A stretch of 64,000 bases of DNA from Streptomyces sp. AM 4-1-1. GTDB taxonomy: Bacteria > Actinomycetota > Actinomycetes > Streptomycetales > Streptomycetaceae. A model generated the notes under the pieces. The model saw nothing but the letters and a program-made list of their open reading frames with translations. It did not search any database and was not told the origin of the DNA. Both the position numbers and the translations under genes were made by a program. Positions 37,804 through 46,056 of the stretch are shown here, piece after piece (the stretch's first letter is position 1; every line of letters starts with the position of its first letter). Location of the stretch: the NCBI RefSeq assembly GCF_029167625.1, contig NZ_CP119145.1:3534001-3598000 (forward strand). Reading direction: 5' to 3'.

Positions 37804-37816
37804 ACTCCTCCAGACG

Positions 37817-38734
37817 TCAGTCGTCGAGCGCCGGGACGACCAGGAGCTTGCCGCGCGTACCGCCCGCCGCGAGTCGCCGGTGGGTCGCGCCCACGCCCGA
37901 CAGCCCCACCGAGTCGGCGATCCGCAGGGTGAGCACGCCCTTCTCGACGAGCCGGCCGAGCCGGTCCAGCCGCTCACCGTCCTGCTCGACGAACGACATC
38001 CGTACGGTGATGCCGCGTTCGGGCCCGGGAGCGGCGGTGGGCACGATGGACACCGCCTGGCCCCCGTCCTTGACCGCGGCGATCGCGCCGGGCAGTCCGG
38101 CCGTGTCCAGCAGCGCGTCCGCGATCCCGGCGGGCAGCGGCTCGTCGTCGGTGAGGACGGTGTGGGCGCCCAACGCACGTACCGCGACCGTGTCGGACGG
38201 CCGGACCAGGGCGAGCACGGTGACGCCCCGGGCCACGGCGAGCTGGACGGCGAACCCGCCGACCGCGCCGACCGCGCCGGTGATCAGCAGGGTGCTGCCG
38301 GGCTCCGGCGCGAGCAGTTCGAGCGCCTGGTCGGCGGTGAGACCCGCCAGCGGCAGCGCGGCGGCGTGCGTCAGCTCGACACCGTCGGGCGCGGGCGCGG
38401 CGAGTGCCGAGTCCAGGGCGACGTACTCGGCGTGCGTACCGACCCCGGTGGCCATCTGGGCGGACATGGCGACGACCCGGTCGCCGACCGCGAACCGGTC
38501 GGTGCCCTCGCCCAGGTCGACGACGGTGCCCGCCAGGTCCCAGCCGAGGACGAGGGGGAACGGCTGGTTCACGTTCGCCGCGGCGCGGCCGGACCTGACC
38601 TCGATGTCGACCGGGTTGACCGCGGACGCGGCGGTACGGACCAGGATCTGGCCGGGTCCGGGTGAGGGCATGGCCAGCTCGGCGACGGTGAGCAGTTCGG
38701 GATCGCCGTACTTCGGCAGGACGGTGGCGCGCAT
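37817..38734 (-). CDS. Quinone oxidoreductase-like, zinc-free medium-chain dehydrogenase
   Basis: A 305-residue MDR protein. The N-terminal segment NPVDIEVRSG has none of the zinc-binding Cys/His residues of true alcohol dehydrogenases, and the cofactor motif is GAVGAVGGFAV near 160. This matches NADPH-dependent quinone oxidoreductases or enoyl reductases. ATG at 38734 has AGAGG upstream. Box 4 lies about 55-70 bases upstream of the start. It may reduce an enone intermediate. Confidence 0.85.
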   Translation of the reverse strand: MRATVLPKYGDPELLTVAELAMPSPGPGQILVRTAASAVNPVDIEVRSGRAAANVNQPFPLVLGWDLAGTVVDLGEGTDRFAVGDRVVAMSAQMATGVGTHAEYVALDSALAAPAPDGVELTHAAALPLAGLTADQALELLAPEPGSTLLITGAVGAVGGFAVQLAVARGVTVLALVRPSDTVAVRALGAHTVLTDDEPLPAGIADALLDTAGLPGAIAAVKDGGQAVSIVPTAAPGPERGITVRMSFVEQDGERLDRLGRLVEKGVLTLRIADSVGLSGVGATHRRLAAGGTRGKLLVVPALDD

Positions 38735-38786
38735 AGGACCTCTCCGCGGGATTCGGCGAGCGCAGTAGCTGCGACTCTGGCGTTCA

Positions 38787-38802
38787 ATGCTTGCGCATGA
38801 AA
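38787..38802 (+). promoter_or_regulatory. MarR-type box 4 (upstream of oxidoreductase)
   Basis: ATGCTT-GCGC-ATGAAA. The 13-base core ATGCTTGCGCATG is the same as box 3. It lies in the 248-bp divergent region between the oxidoreductase and the sugar phosphate cyclase genes. Confidence 0.6.
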
Positions 38803-38907
38803 TTAACACGGGATGGTTCCCGCTGTCTCGGCCTTGCGTGAACTTGCCGAAGAGGCCGTATTTCTCGCCGCTGAAAGGGCCATCGGTGCGGTGGCCGGGG
38901 AAATGAG

Positions 38908-38923
38908 ATGCTTGACGAAGCAT
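38908..38923 (+). promoter_or_regulatory. MarR-type box 5 (upstream of cyclase)
   Basis: ATGCTT-GACG-AAGCAT, a perfect 6-bp inverted repeat with a 4-base spacer, directly followed by TATAAATAAG, a good -10 word. It lies 60 bases before the cyclase start. A repressor bound here would block the promoter. Confidence 0.75.
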
Positions 38924-38982
38924 ATAAATAAGAGGCACCATCGGTCTGTCGCTGCTCAGCTCGTCCCATCGAGAGGTGATCC

Positions 38983-40278
38983 ATGTCCGTCTCAAGCTCG
39001 GAGTCCTTCAGCCGGCTCGTCGCACCCGGCCGCACCACGGTCGAGGTGGGAACGCCGCGCTCGGGCACCGTCGCATCGAACGCGCAGCTCCTGTCCGGCC
39101 TCTACGCCTTCAGCGAGCAGATCGACTCGTGGGTGGTGCGTGCCGCGAAGCCGGTCAGTTACGAGATCCGGGTGACGGACGGTCTCTTCGACCTGTCCCG
39201 CACCGACCTCCTGGAACCGTCCGTCGCCCTCGGCGAGCGGGTGCGGCGGTTCATCGTCATGGACGCCGATGTCGATCTGCTGCACGGCGACCGCGTCCGC
39301 GCCTACCTCGACCACCACGACGTGGACTACCACCTGTGCGTGGTGCCGGCCGACGAGACGGTCAAGGACTTCGAGACCGCCGCGCGGATCGTCCGTGAGA
39401 TCGACGCCTTCGGGGTCGACCGCCGACGCGAGCCGATCCTCGTCATCGGCGGCGGTGTCCTCATGGACATCGTCGGACTGGTCGGCAGCCTCTACCGTCG
39501 CGGCACCCCGTTCATCCGGGTGCCCACCACGCTGATCGGCCTGGTGGACGCGGGCGTCGGCGCCAAGACCGGCGTCAACTTCAACGGCCACAAGAACCGT
39601 CTCGGGACGTACTTCCCGGCCGATCTCACCCTCCTCGACCGCTCCTTCCTCTCCACCATCGCACGCCGCCACATCGGCAACGGCCTGGCCGAGATCCTGA
39701 AGATCGCCCTCATCAAGGACGCCCGGCTGTTCGGCCTGCTGGAGGAGCACGGCCCGCTCCTGCTGGACGAGAAGTTCCAGGGCGTCACCGAACTGGGCGA
39801 CGCGGTCGCCCGTGACGTGCTGCGCCGGGCCATCCACGGCATGCTCGAAGAGCTCCAGCCCAACCTGTGGGAGGCCAAGCTGGAGCGGACCGTCGACTAC
39901 GGCCACACCTTCAGCCCGACCGTCGAGATGCGGGCACTGCCGTCACTGCTGCACGGCGAGGCGGTCTGCGTCGACATGGCGCTGACCACCGTCCTGGGCT
40001 GGCGTCGCGACCTGGTCACCACCGAACAGCGGGACCGCGTGCTGGCCGTCATGCGCGGGCTCGAACTCCCCAGCTGGGACCCGCTGCTGGACCAGCCGGA
40101 GCTGCTGACGGAGGCGCTGCGGGACACCGTCCGGCACCGCAACGGCCAGCAGCGGCTGCCGCTGCCGGACGGCATCGGCGGCGCGGTGTTCGTCAACGAC
40201 CTGACCGAGGCCGAGCTGCTGAGCGCCGTCGACGACCTGCGCTCCCTGGGCAGCACCCGCGGCGGCCGGGATGTCTGA
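38983..40278 (+). CDS. Sugar phosphate cyclase, 2-epi-5-epi-valiolone synthase type
   Basis: A 431-residue member of the dehydroquinate synthase-like superfamily. NAD-binding GGGVLMDIVGL is at about 156-166, then RVPTTLIGLVDAGVGAKTGV (179-198) with GHKNRLGTY. The zinc ligands are Glu237 in NGLAEILK, His308 in DYGHTFSPTVE and His324 in LLHGEAV, and Lys240 is also present. The region after GVNF...GHKNRLG is typical of EEVS-type cyclases, which turn sedoheptulose 7-phosphate into the C7 cyclitol used in acarbose-, validamycin- and cetoniacytone-type products. ATG has GAGAGG upstream. It overlaps the next gene by eight bases. The exact product needs assay; EVS and DDGS homologues are the alternatives. 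Confidence 0.9.
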   Translation: MSVSSSESFSRLVAPGRTTVEVGTPRSGTVASNAQLLSGLYAFSEQIDSWVVRAAKPVSYEIRVTDGLFDLSRTDLLEPSVALGERVRRFIVMDADVDLLHGDRVRAYLDHHDVDYHLCVVPADETVKDFETAARIVREIDAFGVDRRREPILVIGGGVLMDIVGLVGSLYRRGTPFIRVPTTLIGLVDAGVGAKTGVNFNGHKNRLGTYFPADLTLLDRSFLSTIARRHIGNGLAEILKIALIKDARLFGLLEEHGPLLLDEKFQGVTELGDAVARDVLRRAIHGMLEELQPNLWEAKLERTVDYGHTFSPTVEMRALPSLLHGEAVCVDMALTTVLGWRRDLVTTEQRDRVLAVMRGLELPSWDPLLDQPELLTEALRDTVRHRNGQQRLPLPDGIGGAVFVNDLTEAELLSAVDDLRSLGSTRGGRDV

Positions 40279-41146
40279 GGGTGCGCTGACAGACGCCGTA
40301 CCCATACCCGCACCCGTAGCCGTATCGCGTCGGCACGCCGCCACGTCGTCACCGCACGGTTTTCTGCCGCCGCGTGACGCGGTCCTCGTCGCGGACGTCA
40401 GCGGCCCCGCCGACATCCACGGGGTCCACGGCACCACGGGTCTCACCCGGTGGAAGTGCCTGGCGACCGGCACGGACCTGTACGGCACCTGGGAGGCGAT
40501 CGAGTGGGCGAGCGTGCCGCCGGGTGGTGTGAGCGGTGAGCACCGGCACACCCGTACCGAGGAGATCTACTTCGTGCTGCGCGGCACGGGGGAGATCGTC
40601 CTCGACGGAACGGCTCACGCCATCCGCCCCGGCTCCCTCGTCCTGACCGGCCTCGGCACGGTCCACGGGCTGCGCAACACCGGGGACACCGACCTGGACT
40701 GGCTGGTCGTCGAGATGCGTTCCCCCGAGTTCGCGGCCGCGCTCGGCGCCCCCGCCGACCCGCCCGCCCGAGCGGGCGAACACCGCCACTCCCCGCCCCG
40801 TCCTCAGCCGAAGGGAACCGAGGTGCACGCACGACTGCACGATCTGCGGGCCGAACGCTCGGTCGACCCGAGCGGGGTCTTCACCGGCCCTCTGCGCCGC
40901 GTCTCCATGGAAACGCTCGACCCGGGCGCCACCACCGAACTGCGTGCCCAGGACAGCGAGCACACGGTGTTCGTGCTGTCCGGCACCGGCTGGGCCGACA
41001 GCGGATCGGGGACGGTCGAGCTGTCCCCGGGCACCGCCGTGACCCTGCCCCTCGGCACGGTGGCCCGGTTCGGCGCGGGCAGGTCGGGGACGCTGGAGTA
41101 CTTCCACGCGGAGCTGGCCGTCGCGCCCCCGGCGGACCCCCGATGA
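40271..41146 (+). CDS. Double-cupin protein
   Basis: A 291-residue protein with two cupin barrels. The first (about 75-150) has HRHTRTEEIYFVLRGTGEIV and a HG in TVHGLRN, so its metal ligands are mostly present. The second (about 200-285) has HTVFVLSGTGWAD but lacks several His ligands. Cupins act as isomerases, dioxygenases or epimerases, or bind sugars. The gene overlaps the cyclase by 8 bases and the next cupin by ATGA, so it belongs to the operon. Role in the pathway inferred. Confidence 0.85.
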   Translation: MSEGALTDAVPIPAPVAVSRRHAATSSPHGFLPPRDAVLVADVSGPADIHGVHGTTGLTRWKCLATGTDLYGTWEAIEWASVPPGGVSGEHRHTRTEEIYFVLRGTGEIVLDGTAHAIRPGSLVLTGLGTVHGLRNTGDTDLDWLVVEMRSPEFAAALGAPADPPARAGEHRHSPPRPQPKGTEVHARLHDLRAERSVDPSGVFTGPLRRVSMETLDPGATTELRAQDSEHTVFVLSGTGWADSGSGTVELSPGTAVTLPLGTVARFGAGRSGTLEYFHAELAVAPPADPR

Positions 41147-41568
41147 TCGTCGCCCACCAGGACCTGCCCGCCCGTCGGATGCGCGTCGGCGGACCGGAGG
41201 CCACCTGGCGGTGTCTGGCCCGCCGCGGCATGTTGCACAGCGAATGCGAATCGTTCGAGCAGGTCAGGCTGGTCCAGGACGCCGAGCTGGCGCACGACCC
41301 GCGCAACGGCATGGAGTCCGTGGTCTATGTGGCCGCGGGGTCCGGCGAGCTGATCGACGAGGCCGGGACCCGGCCGCTCGGCGCCGGGACCGTCCTGCTC
41401 GCCCCGGCCCGTGCCGCGCTGCGCGTCCGCGCCCGCGACGAGGGCCTGGACCTGATCGTCCTGCGCTCCCTGCCGGCCGAGGTCATCACGCGGCTGCCCG
41501 CCCGGGTGCCGGAGCTCCCGGCAGCCGAGCAGACCCCAGTTTTCCGCTCCGCGTCCGCGGAGCACTGA
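41143..41568 (+). CDS. Small cupin-like protein
   Basis: A 141-residue protein with one beta-barrel (NGMESVVYVAAGSGELIDEA, then LGAGTVLLAPARAALRVRAR). The metal-binding His residues of cupins are mostly replaced, so it may be non-catalytic or an auxiliary subunit for the double cupin. It starts inside the previous stop (ATGA). Function unknown. Confidence 0.75.
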   Translation: MIVAHQDLPARRMRVGGPEATWRCLARRGMLHSECESFEQVRLVQDAELAHDPRNGMESVVYVAAGSGELIDEAGTRPLGAGTVLLAPARAALRVRARDEGLDLIVLRSLPAEVITRLPARVPELPAAEQTPVFRSASAEH

Positions 41569-41585
41569 CCCCGGAGGAGGCTGCG

Positions 41586-42683
41586 GTGACTGATCACCAC
41601 GAGCACGTATTGCCGCCCGTCGACACCCTGCTGTGCGGGCGCTGGCCCATCGGCACCATGCGGGCGTCCGCCATCCTGGACGTGGGCAAGGTGGGCTCCA
41701 CCGAGATGGAGATCCCCGGCCCGGAGCTGGGGCACGTACTCATCGCCCCGACCACCGTCGGCATCTGCGGCACGGATCTCGAACTGCTGCACGGCACGGC
41801 GAGCTATGTACGCGACGGACGCGCCGTCATGCCCCATGTGTACGGCCACGAATGGACCGGCCGGGTCGTCGCCATCGCGGGGAACTGCCAGTACTCCCAG
41901 CAGCTGAACATCGGTGACCGGGTGGTCGGGCAGACCATGATCTCCTGCGGCGGCTGCCGCGCGTGCCAGCGCGGTCGCCGCAACGAGTGCTCGCAGCTCA
42001 AGGAGACCGGCCTCTACGGGCAGCAGGGCGCGGCGGCGGAGTACATCCGGCTGCCCGCGCAGACACTGACCGTGGTCCCCCCGGGCGTGGACGACCTCGC
42101 CGCCGCGCTGGTCGAACCCGCGGTGACGGTGCTCGCCGGCCTGGACAAGGTCGGGGTCTTCCCCGGCGAACGCGTCCTGGTCATGGGCACCGGCACCATC
42201 GGGCTGCTCGCCGTCCAGATGGTCCGCCGGGTCGCGGGCACGGTCGACGTGGTCGGGGTGGATGACGCGGGCATCGGGACCGCGCTGCGGATGGGCGCGG
42301 AACACGCCTTCACTCCGGGCCAGGCCAGGGACGGTGGGTACGACGTCGTCATCGAGGCGTCCGGGTCCACCACCGCACTGCTGGAAGCGCTCCGGGTGGT
42401 CGACATCGGCGGACGGATCGCCGCCATCGGCGTGCCGAACGAGTCCCTGCCCTCGGTGGACGCGGCCGAGATGGTGTTGCGCGGCGTCACGATGATCGGC
42501 GTCAGACACGGTCTCGACTACTACGAGCGGACCCTTCGGCTGTTCGCCGACGGGGTGCTCACCGCCAAGGGCATGATCGCGGACACCTTCGAACTGGACC
42601 GTGCGGACGAGGCGTTCGAACTGCTGGAGCACGGTCGGCGGGCCGCGCCCAAGGTCGCACTGGCGCTGACGCCCCGCCCCTGA
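41586..42683 (+). CDS. Zinc-dependent medium-chain alcohol dehydrogenase
   Basis: A 365-residue MDR. The catalytic zinc ligands are in GICGTDLELLHG (Cys) and GHEWTG (His, Glu); the structural zinc site CGGCRACQRGRRNEC has four Cys; the Rossmann loop is GTGTIGLLAVQ. It resembles threonine/sorbitol/L-idonate dehydrogenases that act on polyols, which fits oxidation of a cyclitol hydroxyl. GTG at 41586 has a strong GGAGGAGG site. It ends the first operon segment before a hairpin. Confidence 0.9.
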   Translation: MTDHHEHVLPPVDTLLCGRWPIGTMRASAILDVGKVGSTEMEIPGPELGHVLIAPTTVGICGTDLELLHGTASYVRDGRAVMPHVYGHEWTGRVVAIAGNCQYSQQLNIGDRVVGQTMISCGGCRACQRGRRNECSQLKETGLYGQQGAAAEYIRLPAQTLTVVPPGVDDLAAALVEPAVTVLAGLDKVGVFPGERVLVMGTGTIGLLAVQMVRRVAGTVDVVGVDDAGIGTALRMGAEHAFTPGQARDGGYDVVIEASGSTTALLEALRVVDIGGRIAAIGVPNESLPSVDAAEMVLRGVTMIGVRHGLDYYERTLRLFADGVLTAKGMIADTFELDRADEAFELLEHGRRAAPKVALALTPRP

Positions 42684-42709
42684 AGCGCCGCTCTGCCCCC
42701 GACAGCGGG

Positions 42710-42743
42710 CGGGAGCCGGGTCACCTCCCCCGCCCGGCTCCCG
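42710..42743 (+). terminator. Terminator after the alcohol dehydrogenase
   Basis: CGGGAGCCGGG and CCCGGCTCCCG make an 11-bp perfect stem with a 12-base loop, 27 bases after the stop. It would split the cluster into two transcripts. Confidence 0.75.
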
Positions 42744-42811
42744 TGACGCGCCTCAGCGCCGCTCTGCCGCTGTTTTCTTGCCCCCGCCCCCGCCCCACTC
42801 CACCCGCCGAC

Positions 42812-42825
42812 GTTTCACGTGAAAC
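42812..42825. promoter_or_regulatory. parS site (first of a pair)
   Basis: Exact 14-bp palindrome GTTTCACGTGAAAC, the ParB-binding site of Streptomyces chromosomes. Its centre is 30 bases from that of the next site. Confidence 0.95.
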
Positions 42826-42841
42826 AGACCGGGCGGGGTCT

Positions 42842-42855
42842 GTTTCACGTGAAAC
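42842..42855. promoter_or_regulatory. parS site (second of a pair), in a longer palindrome
   Basis: Exact GTTTCACGTGAAAC, flanked by the perfect inverted repeat CGGGCGGGGTC...GACCCCGCCCG (42830-42867), which makes a 38-bp palindrome. It lies just before the SDR gene, between two parts of the cyclitol cluster. Confidence 0.95.
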
Positions 42856-42946
42856 GGACCCCGCCCGTGAGACCTCGTTCCCTTTCGTCCTCGCCCCCAT
42901 CCGACCCGCTCATCAAGGCCCGACCGATCTCCAAGGAAGGCACACC

Positions 42947-43732
42947 ATGTCCCGTCCGATCGCCGTTGTCACAGGTGCCAGTTCCGGGATCGGGGCCGAG
43001 GTGGCGCTGGCCCTCGCCGCGTCCGGCCACGACCTCGTGGTCGGTTACGGCCGCCAGGCCAACGCAGCCGAACGCCTCGCCGCGCGGATCACCGCGGAAC
43101 ACGGTGTCCGAGCGAAAACCCTCGCCCTCGATCTCGCCGACCCCACGGACGCGGGCCAGACCCTCGGCCGGGTGATCGACTCCATGGGCGGCATCGACGT
43201 ACTCGTCAACAACGCCGGTCTCAACCGTCGCGCACTGACCACCGACGAGAACCTCAAGGACTGGGACCACCTCTTCGCCGTCAATCTCACCAGCCCGTTC
43301 CAGCTGGCCCAGGTCGCCGCCAACCGCATGATCGAACAGGGCAGAGGCGGCCGGATCATCAACCTCACCAGCGTCCACGAGCATGTGCCGATCGTCGGCG
43401 GCGGCACCTACTGCGCGGCCAAGGCCGGGCTCGGCGCGCTCACCAAGGTGATGGCGCTCGAACTGGCCCCGTACGGCATCACCGTCAACGCCGTGGCCCC
43501 CGGCGAGACCGCGACCCCGATGAACAAGGTGCCGGTGGGCATGGACGCCGCCGAGATCGCCCGCCCGGCGATTCCGGCCGGCCGCCCCGGCCGTCCGCAG
43601 GAGGTCGCCGCGCTCGTCGCCCATCTGGTGTCACCGGGCGCCGCGTACACCACCGGCACCTCGATCGTCGTCGACGGCGGCCTCACGCTCACCGCGGCCG
43701 TCGCCAACGCCGAAGCGGCAGGGCGACTCTGA
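42947..43732 (+). CDS. Short-chain dehydrogenase/reductase
   Basis: A 261-residue classical SDR. The cofactor motif TGASSGIG is at about 8-15, NNAG is at about 85, the catalytic Ser lies in LTSVHEH and YCAAK gives Tyr and Lys. The C-terminal GTSIVVDGGLTL is typical of FabG-like enzymes. ATG at 42947 has AAGGAAGG upstream. The product of the Zn-ADH or cyclase is a likely substrate for oxidation or reduction; not tested. Confidence 0.9.
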   Translation: MSRPIAVVTGASSGIGAEVALALAASGHDLVVGYGRQANAAERLAARITAEHGVRAKTLALDLADPTDAGQTLGRVIDSMGGIDVLVNNAGLNRRALTTDENLKDWDHLFAVNLTSPFQLAQVAANRMIEQGRGGRIINLTSVHEHVPIVGGGTYCAAKAGLGALTKVMALELAPYGITVNAVAPGETATPMNKVPVGMDAAEIARPAIPAGRPGRPQEVAALVAHLVSPGAAYTTGTSIVVDGGLTLTAAVANAEAAGRL

Positions 43733-43796
43733 CGTACGTACACCTGCCCGCCGCCCGCCCCGTTCCGTATCCCTGAGCCTCCCAGGAGAGACCCCC

Positions 43797-44912
43797 ATGC
43801 CGGTCCCGGCCACAGCCACCGAAGGCACCTCCACCACAACCGTTCCGACGAGCATTCCGACGGCCCGCAACGTCGACCACTTCGCCTACACCGTCCCCGA
43901 CCTCGACCAGGCCGTGGAGTTCTTCGTCGACACCCTGGGGGCCGAACTCCTCTACCGCCTGGGCCCGGTGGAGGAGCCGGACAGCGACTGGATGGCCCGC
44001 CAGCTCGATGTGCATCCCCGGGCCGGCGCACAGATCGCGCTGTTGCGGTTCGGGCCGGTCAGCAACCTCGAACTGTTCCAGTACACCGCCCCCGAGCAGC
44101 GCACCACGCTCCCCCGCGTCGTCGACGTCGGCGGTCACTGGCTGGGCATCGCCGTCGGTGATCTGGACCGGGCCGTCGCCCACCTCGCGAAGCGGCCCGG
44201 AGTACGGATTCTCGGCGAACCGCAGGTGGTGGCCGACGGCCCGACCGCGGGCAACCGCTGGATACGTGTCCTGACCCCCTGGGGCATGCAGCTCGAACTC
44301 CGGCAGGTCGCGGCCAGGCTTCCGTACGAGGTGCTGACCGACGCCCGTGTGTACCGCCCCGATCCCACCTGGGAAGGACCGGGCATCCCCACCGCGCTCG
44401 GAGTCGACCACGTCGGCTACACCGTGGCCGACCTGGACGAGGCGGTCGCCTTCTTCACCGGCCCGATGGGCGGCGAGCTGGTCCACCGCTCGGCCGTCTC
44501 GGCGGACGCTGGGTTCGCCGCCCGGCAGCTCGACGTCGAGCAGCCCGTCGAAGTGGAGACCGCGGTCATCCGCCTCGGCCCCGTCACCAATCTGGAACTG
44601 ACCCACTGCACCGTCGCCGACCAGCGCACCGAGCGCCCCCGCAACAGCGATGTCGGCGGTCACCACCTCGCGTTCCACGTCGAGGACGTGGCAGGCGCCG
44701 CGGCCTGGCTGCGCGGCGTTCCCGGCGCCGAGGTGCTGGGCGAACCGCAGCTCATCGAGGACGGCGGACCGATCCACGGCGACCGCTGGGTCTACTTCCG
44801 CGGCGTCGGCGGCTTCCAGCTGGAGGTGCTGAACATGCCCGTCGGCATGCCGTACGAGCGCGCCACCACGGCCCGGCGCTACGGTCCCGCCCCGCGCTGG
44901 ACCAACCGCTGA
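43797..44912 (+). CDS. Double VOC-domain protein, CetB-like epimerase candidate
   Basis: A 371-residue protein with two tandem VOC (glyoxalase/bleomycin-resistance) units (about 20-175 and 195-350). Each keeps the two His and two Glu metal ligands: VDHFAYTV, SNLELFQ, GGHWLG, MQLELRQ; then VDHVGYTV, TNLELTH, GGHHLAF, FQLEVLN. In the cetoniacytone pathway CetB, a VOC protein, epimerises 2-epi-5-epi-valiolone to 5-epi-valiolone. A gene of the same type next to an EEVS homologue supports the same step here. A simple resistance or glyoxalase role is the alternative. Confidence 0.8.
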   Translation: MPVPATATEGTSTTTVPTSIPTARNVDHFAYTVPDLDQAVEFFVDTLGAELLYRLGPVEEPDSDWMARQLDVHPRAGAQIALLRFGPVSNLELFQYTAPEQRTTLPRVVDVGGHWLGIAVGDLDRAVAHLAKRPGVRILGEPQVVADGPTAGNRWIRVLTPWGMQLELRQVAARLPYEVLTDARVYRPDPTWEGPGIPTALGVDHVGYTVADLDEAVAFFTGPMGGELVHRSAVSADAGFAARQLDVEQPVEVETAVIRLGPVTNLELTHCTVADQRTERPRNSDVGGHHLAFHVEDVAGAAAWLRGVPGAEVLGEPQLIEDGGPIHGDRWVYFRGVGGFQLEVLNMPVGMPYERATTARRYGPAPRWTNR

Positions 44913-44996
44913 TCCGGCCCCCACGCCCCATCGGCACAGGACCGAGGGGCGACACGGACGACACGGACGACACGGACGGAACGGAGGGGGCAGGTC

Positions 44997-46007
44997 ATGC
45001 GCTGGGACGGGATCTACGTCGAGACGGCCGCGGTGGTGCCCGGAGAGCGGGAGACCGTCGCGGAAGCCATAGCGGCCGGACGCTACGACGCCGAGGAGGC
45101 CGCGCGGACGCGCCAGCGGTCCGTGGCGGTCAGCCGCGACCGCAGCGCACCCGAGCTGGCGGTGGCCGCGGGCCGTGCCGCCCTGGCACGCAGTGGGCAC
45201 CGGGCCGCCGACATGCGGCTGCTGATCCACGCGAACTGCTGGTACCAGGGGCTCGACTTCTGGAACACCGCCGCGCACATCCAGAACCAGGTGCTCGGAC
45301 ACGGTGACGCCATCGCCTTCGAGTTGCGGCAGATGTCCAACGGCGGGATGAGCGCCCTGGACATCGCGGCCGGTCGGCTCGCGGCGGTACCCGCCACCGA
45401 GGTCGCGCTGGTCACCACCGCCGACCGGTTCGCCGAACCGGGCTTTCCCCGCTGGACCGCCGACCGGGGACTGGTCTTCGGTGACGCCGGTACGGCCATG
45501 GTGGTGTCCCGGCGCGGCGGGGCGTTCCGGCTGCTGGCCACCGCGGCCTGGTCCGAACCCTGGCTGGAGGGGCTGCACCGGGGCGACGAGCCCTTCCTCC
45601 TCAGCGGCGCCCAGGCGGGCCCGCTCGACCTCGTCGGCCGCAAGAAGGGCTTTCTGCGCCGTCATCCGTCCGAGGAGGTCACCGCGCGGAACGAGGCCGG
45701 GATGCTCACCGCGGTCGAGGACTGCCTCGGCCAGGCGGACGCCAAGATGGCGGACATGGCCGTCGTCGTCGTGCCGTTCTTCGGCGCCCGGCTCTCCGCT
45801 CTCCAGTGTCTGGACCCGCTCGGCATCACTCCCGGAACGACCCTTCAGGACTGGGGACTGACCATCGGTCACCTCGGCGCGGGTGATCAGCCGGCCGGGC
45901 TGGCCCGGCTGATCGAGGAGGACCGGCTCGTGCCCGGGGACCGGGTGCTGCTCGTCGGCGTCGGCGCCGGATTCAGCTGGACCTGCGCGGTACTCGAAAA
46001 ACAGTGA
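44997..46007 (+). CDS. KAS III-like acyltransferase with an altered active site
   Basis: A 336-residue thiolase-fold protein of the FabH/KAS III group. Where FabH has the catalytic Cys, this protein has Ser114 in RQMSNGGMSALD, and the His and Asn of the triad are also not at their usual places (VVPFFGARLSALQ; GHLGAGDQPAGL). Cys-to-Ser variants (such as DpsC) and KAS III-like O-acyl transferases (CerJ) are known. It may move an acyl group from a carrier protein to a cyclitol hydroxyl; no carrier gene is in the cluster. The ATG at 44997 follows a GGAGGGGG site. Confidence 0.8.
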   Translation: MRWDGIYVETAAVVPGERETVAEAIAAGRYDAEEAARTRQRSVAVSRDRSAPELAVAAGRAALARSGHRAADMRLLIHANCWYQGLDFWNTAAHIQNQVLGHGDAIAFELRQMSNGGMSALDIAAGRLAAVPATEVALVTTADRFAEPGFPRWTADRGLVFGDAGTAMVVSRRGGAFRLLATAAWSEPWLEGLHRGDEPFLLSGAQAGPLDLVGRKKGFLRRHPSEEVTARNEAGMLTAVEDCLGQADAKMADMAVVVVPFFGARLSALQCLDPLGITPGTTLQDWGLTIGHLGAGDQPAGLARLIEEDRLVPGDRVLLVGVGAGFSWTCAVLEKQ

Positions 46008-46056
46008 ACGGGCATCGGCGCACCCCCCGTTTCCCACGATCCGAGGAGAGAGACAC

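Larger units (their letters stand above)
37004..37816. other. Gene-free 800-bp region filled with repeats and a MITE
   Basis: No convincing gene is seen between the MFS gene and the oxidoreductase gene. The region is made of imperfect repeats (37030-37385), a 199-bp inverted-repeat element (37501-37699) and a 15-bp tandem array (37744-37803). It probably holds the promoter of the MFS-oxidase pair in its left part. Confidence 0.55.
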
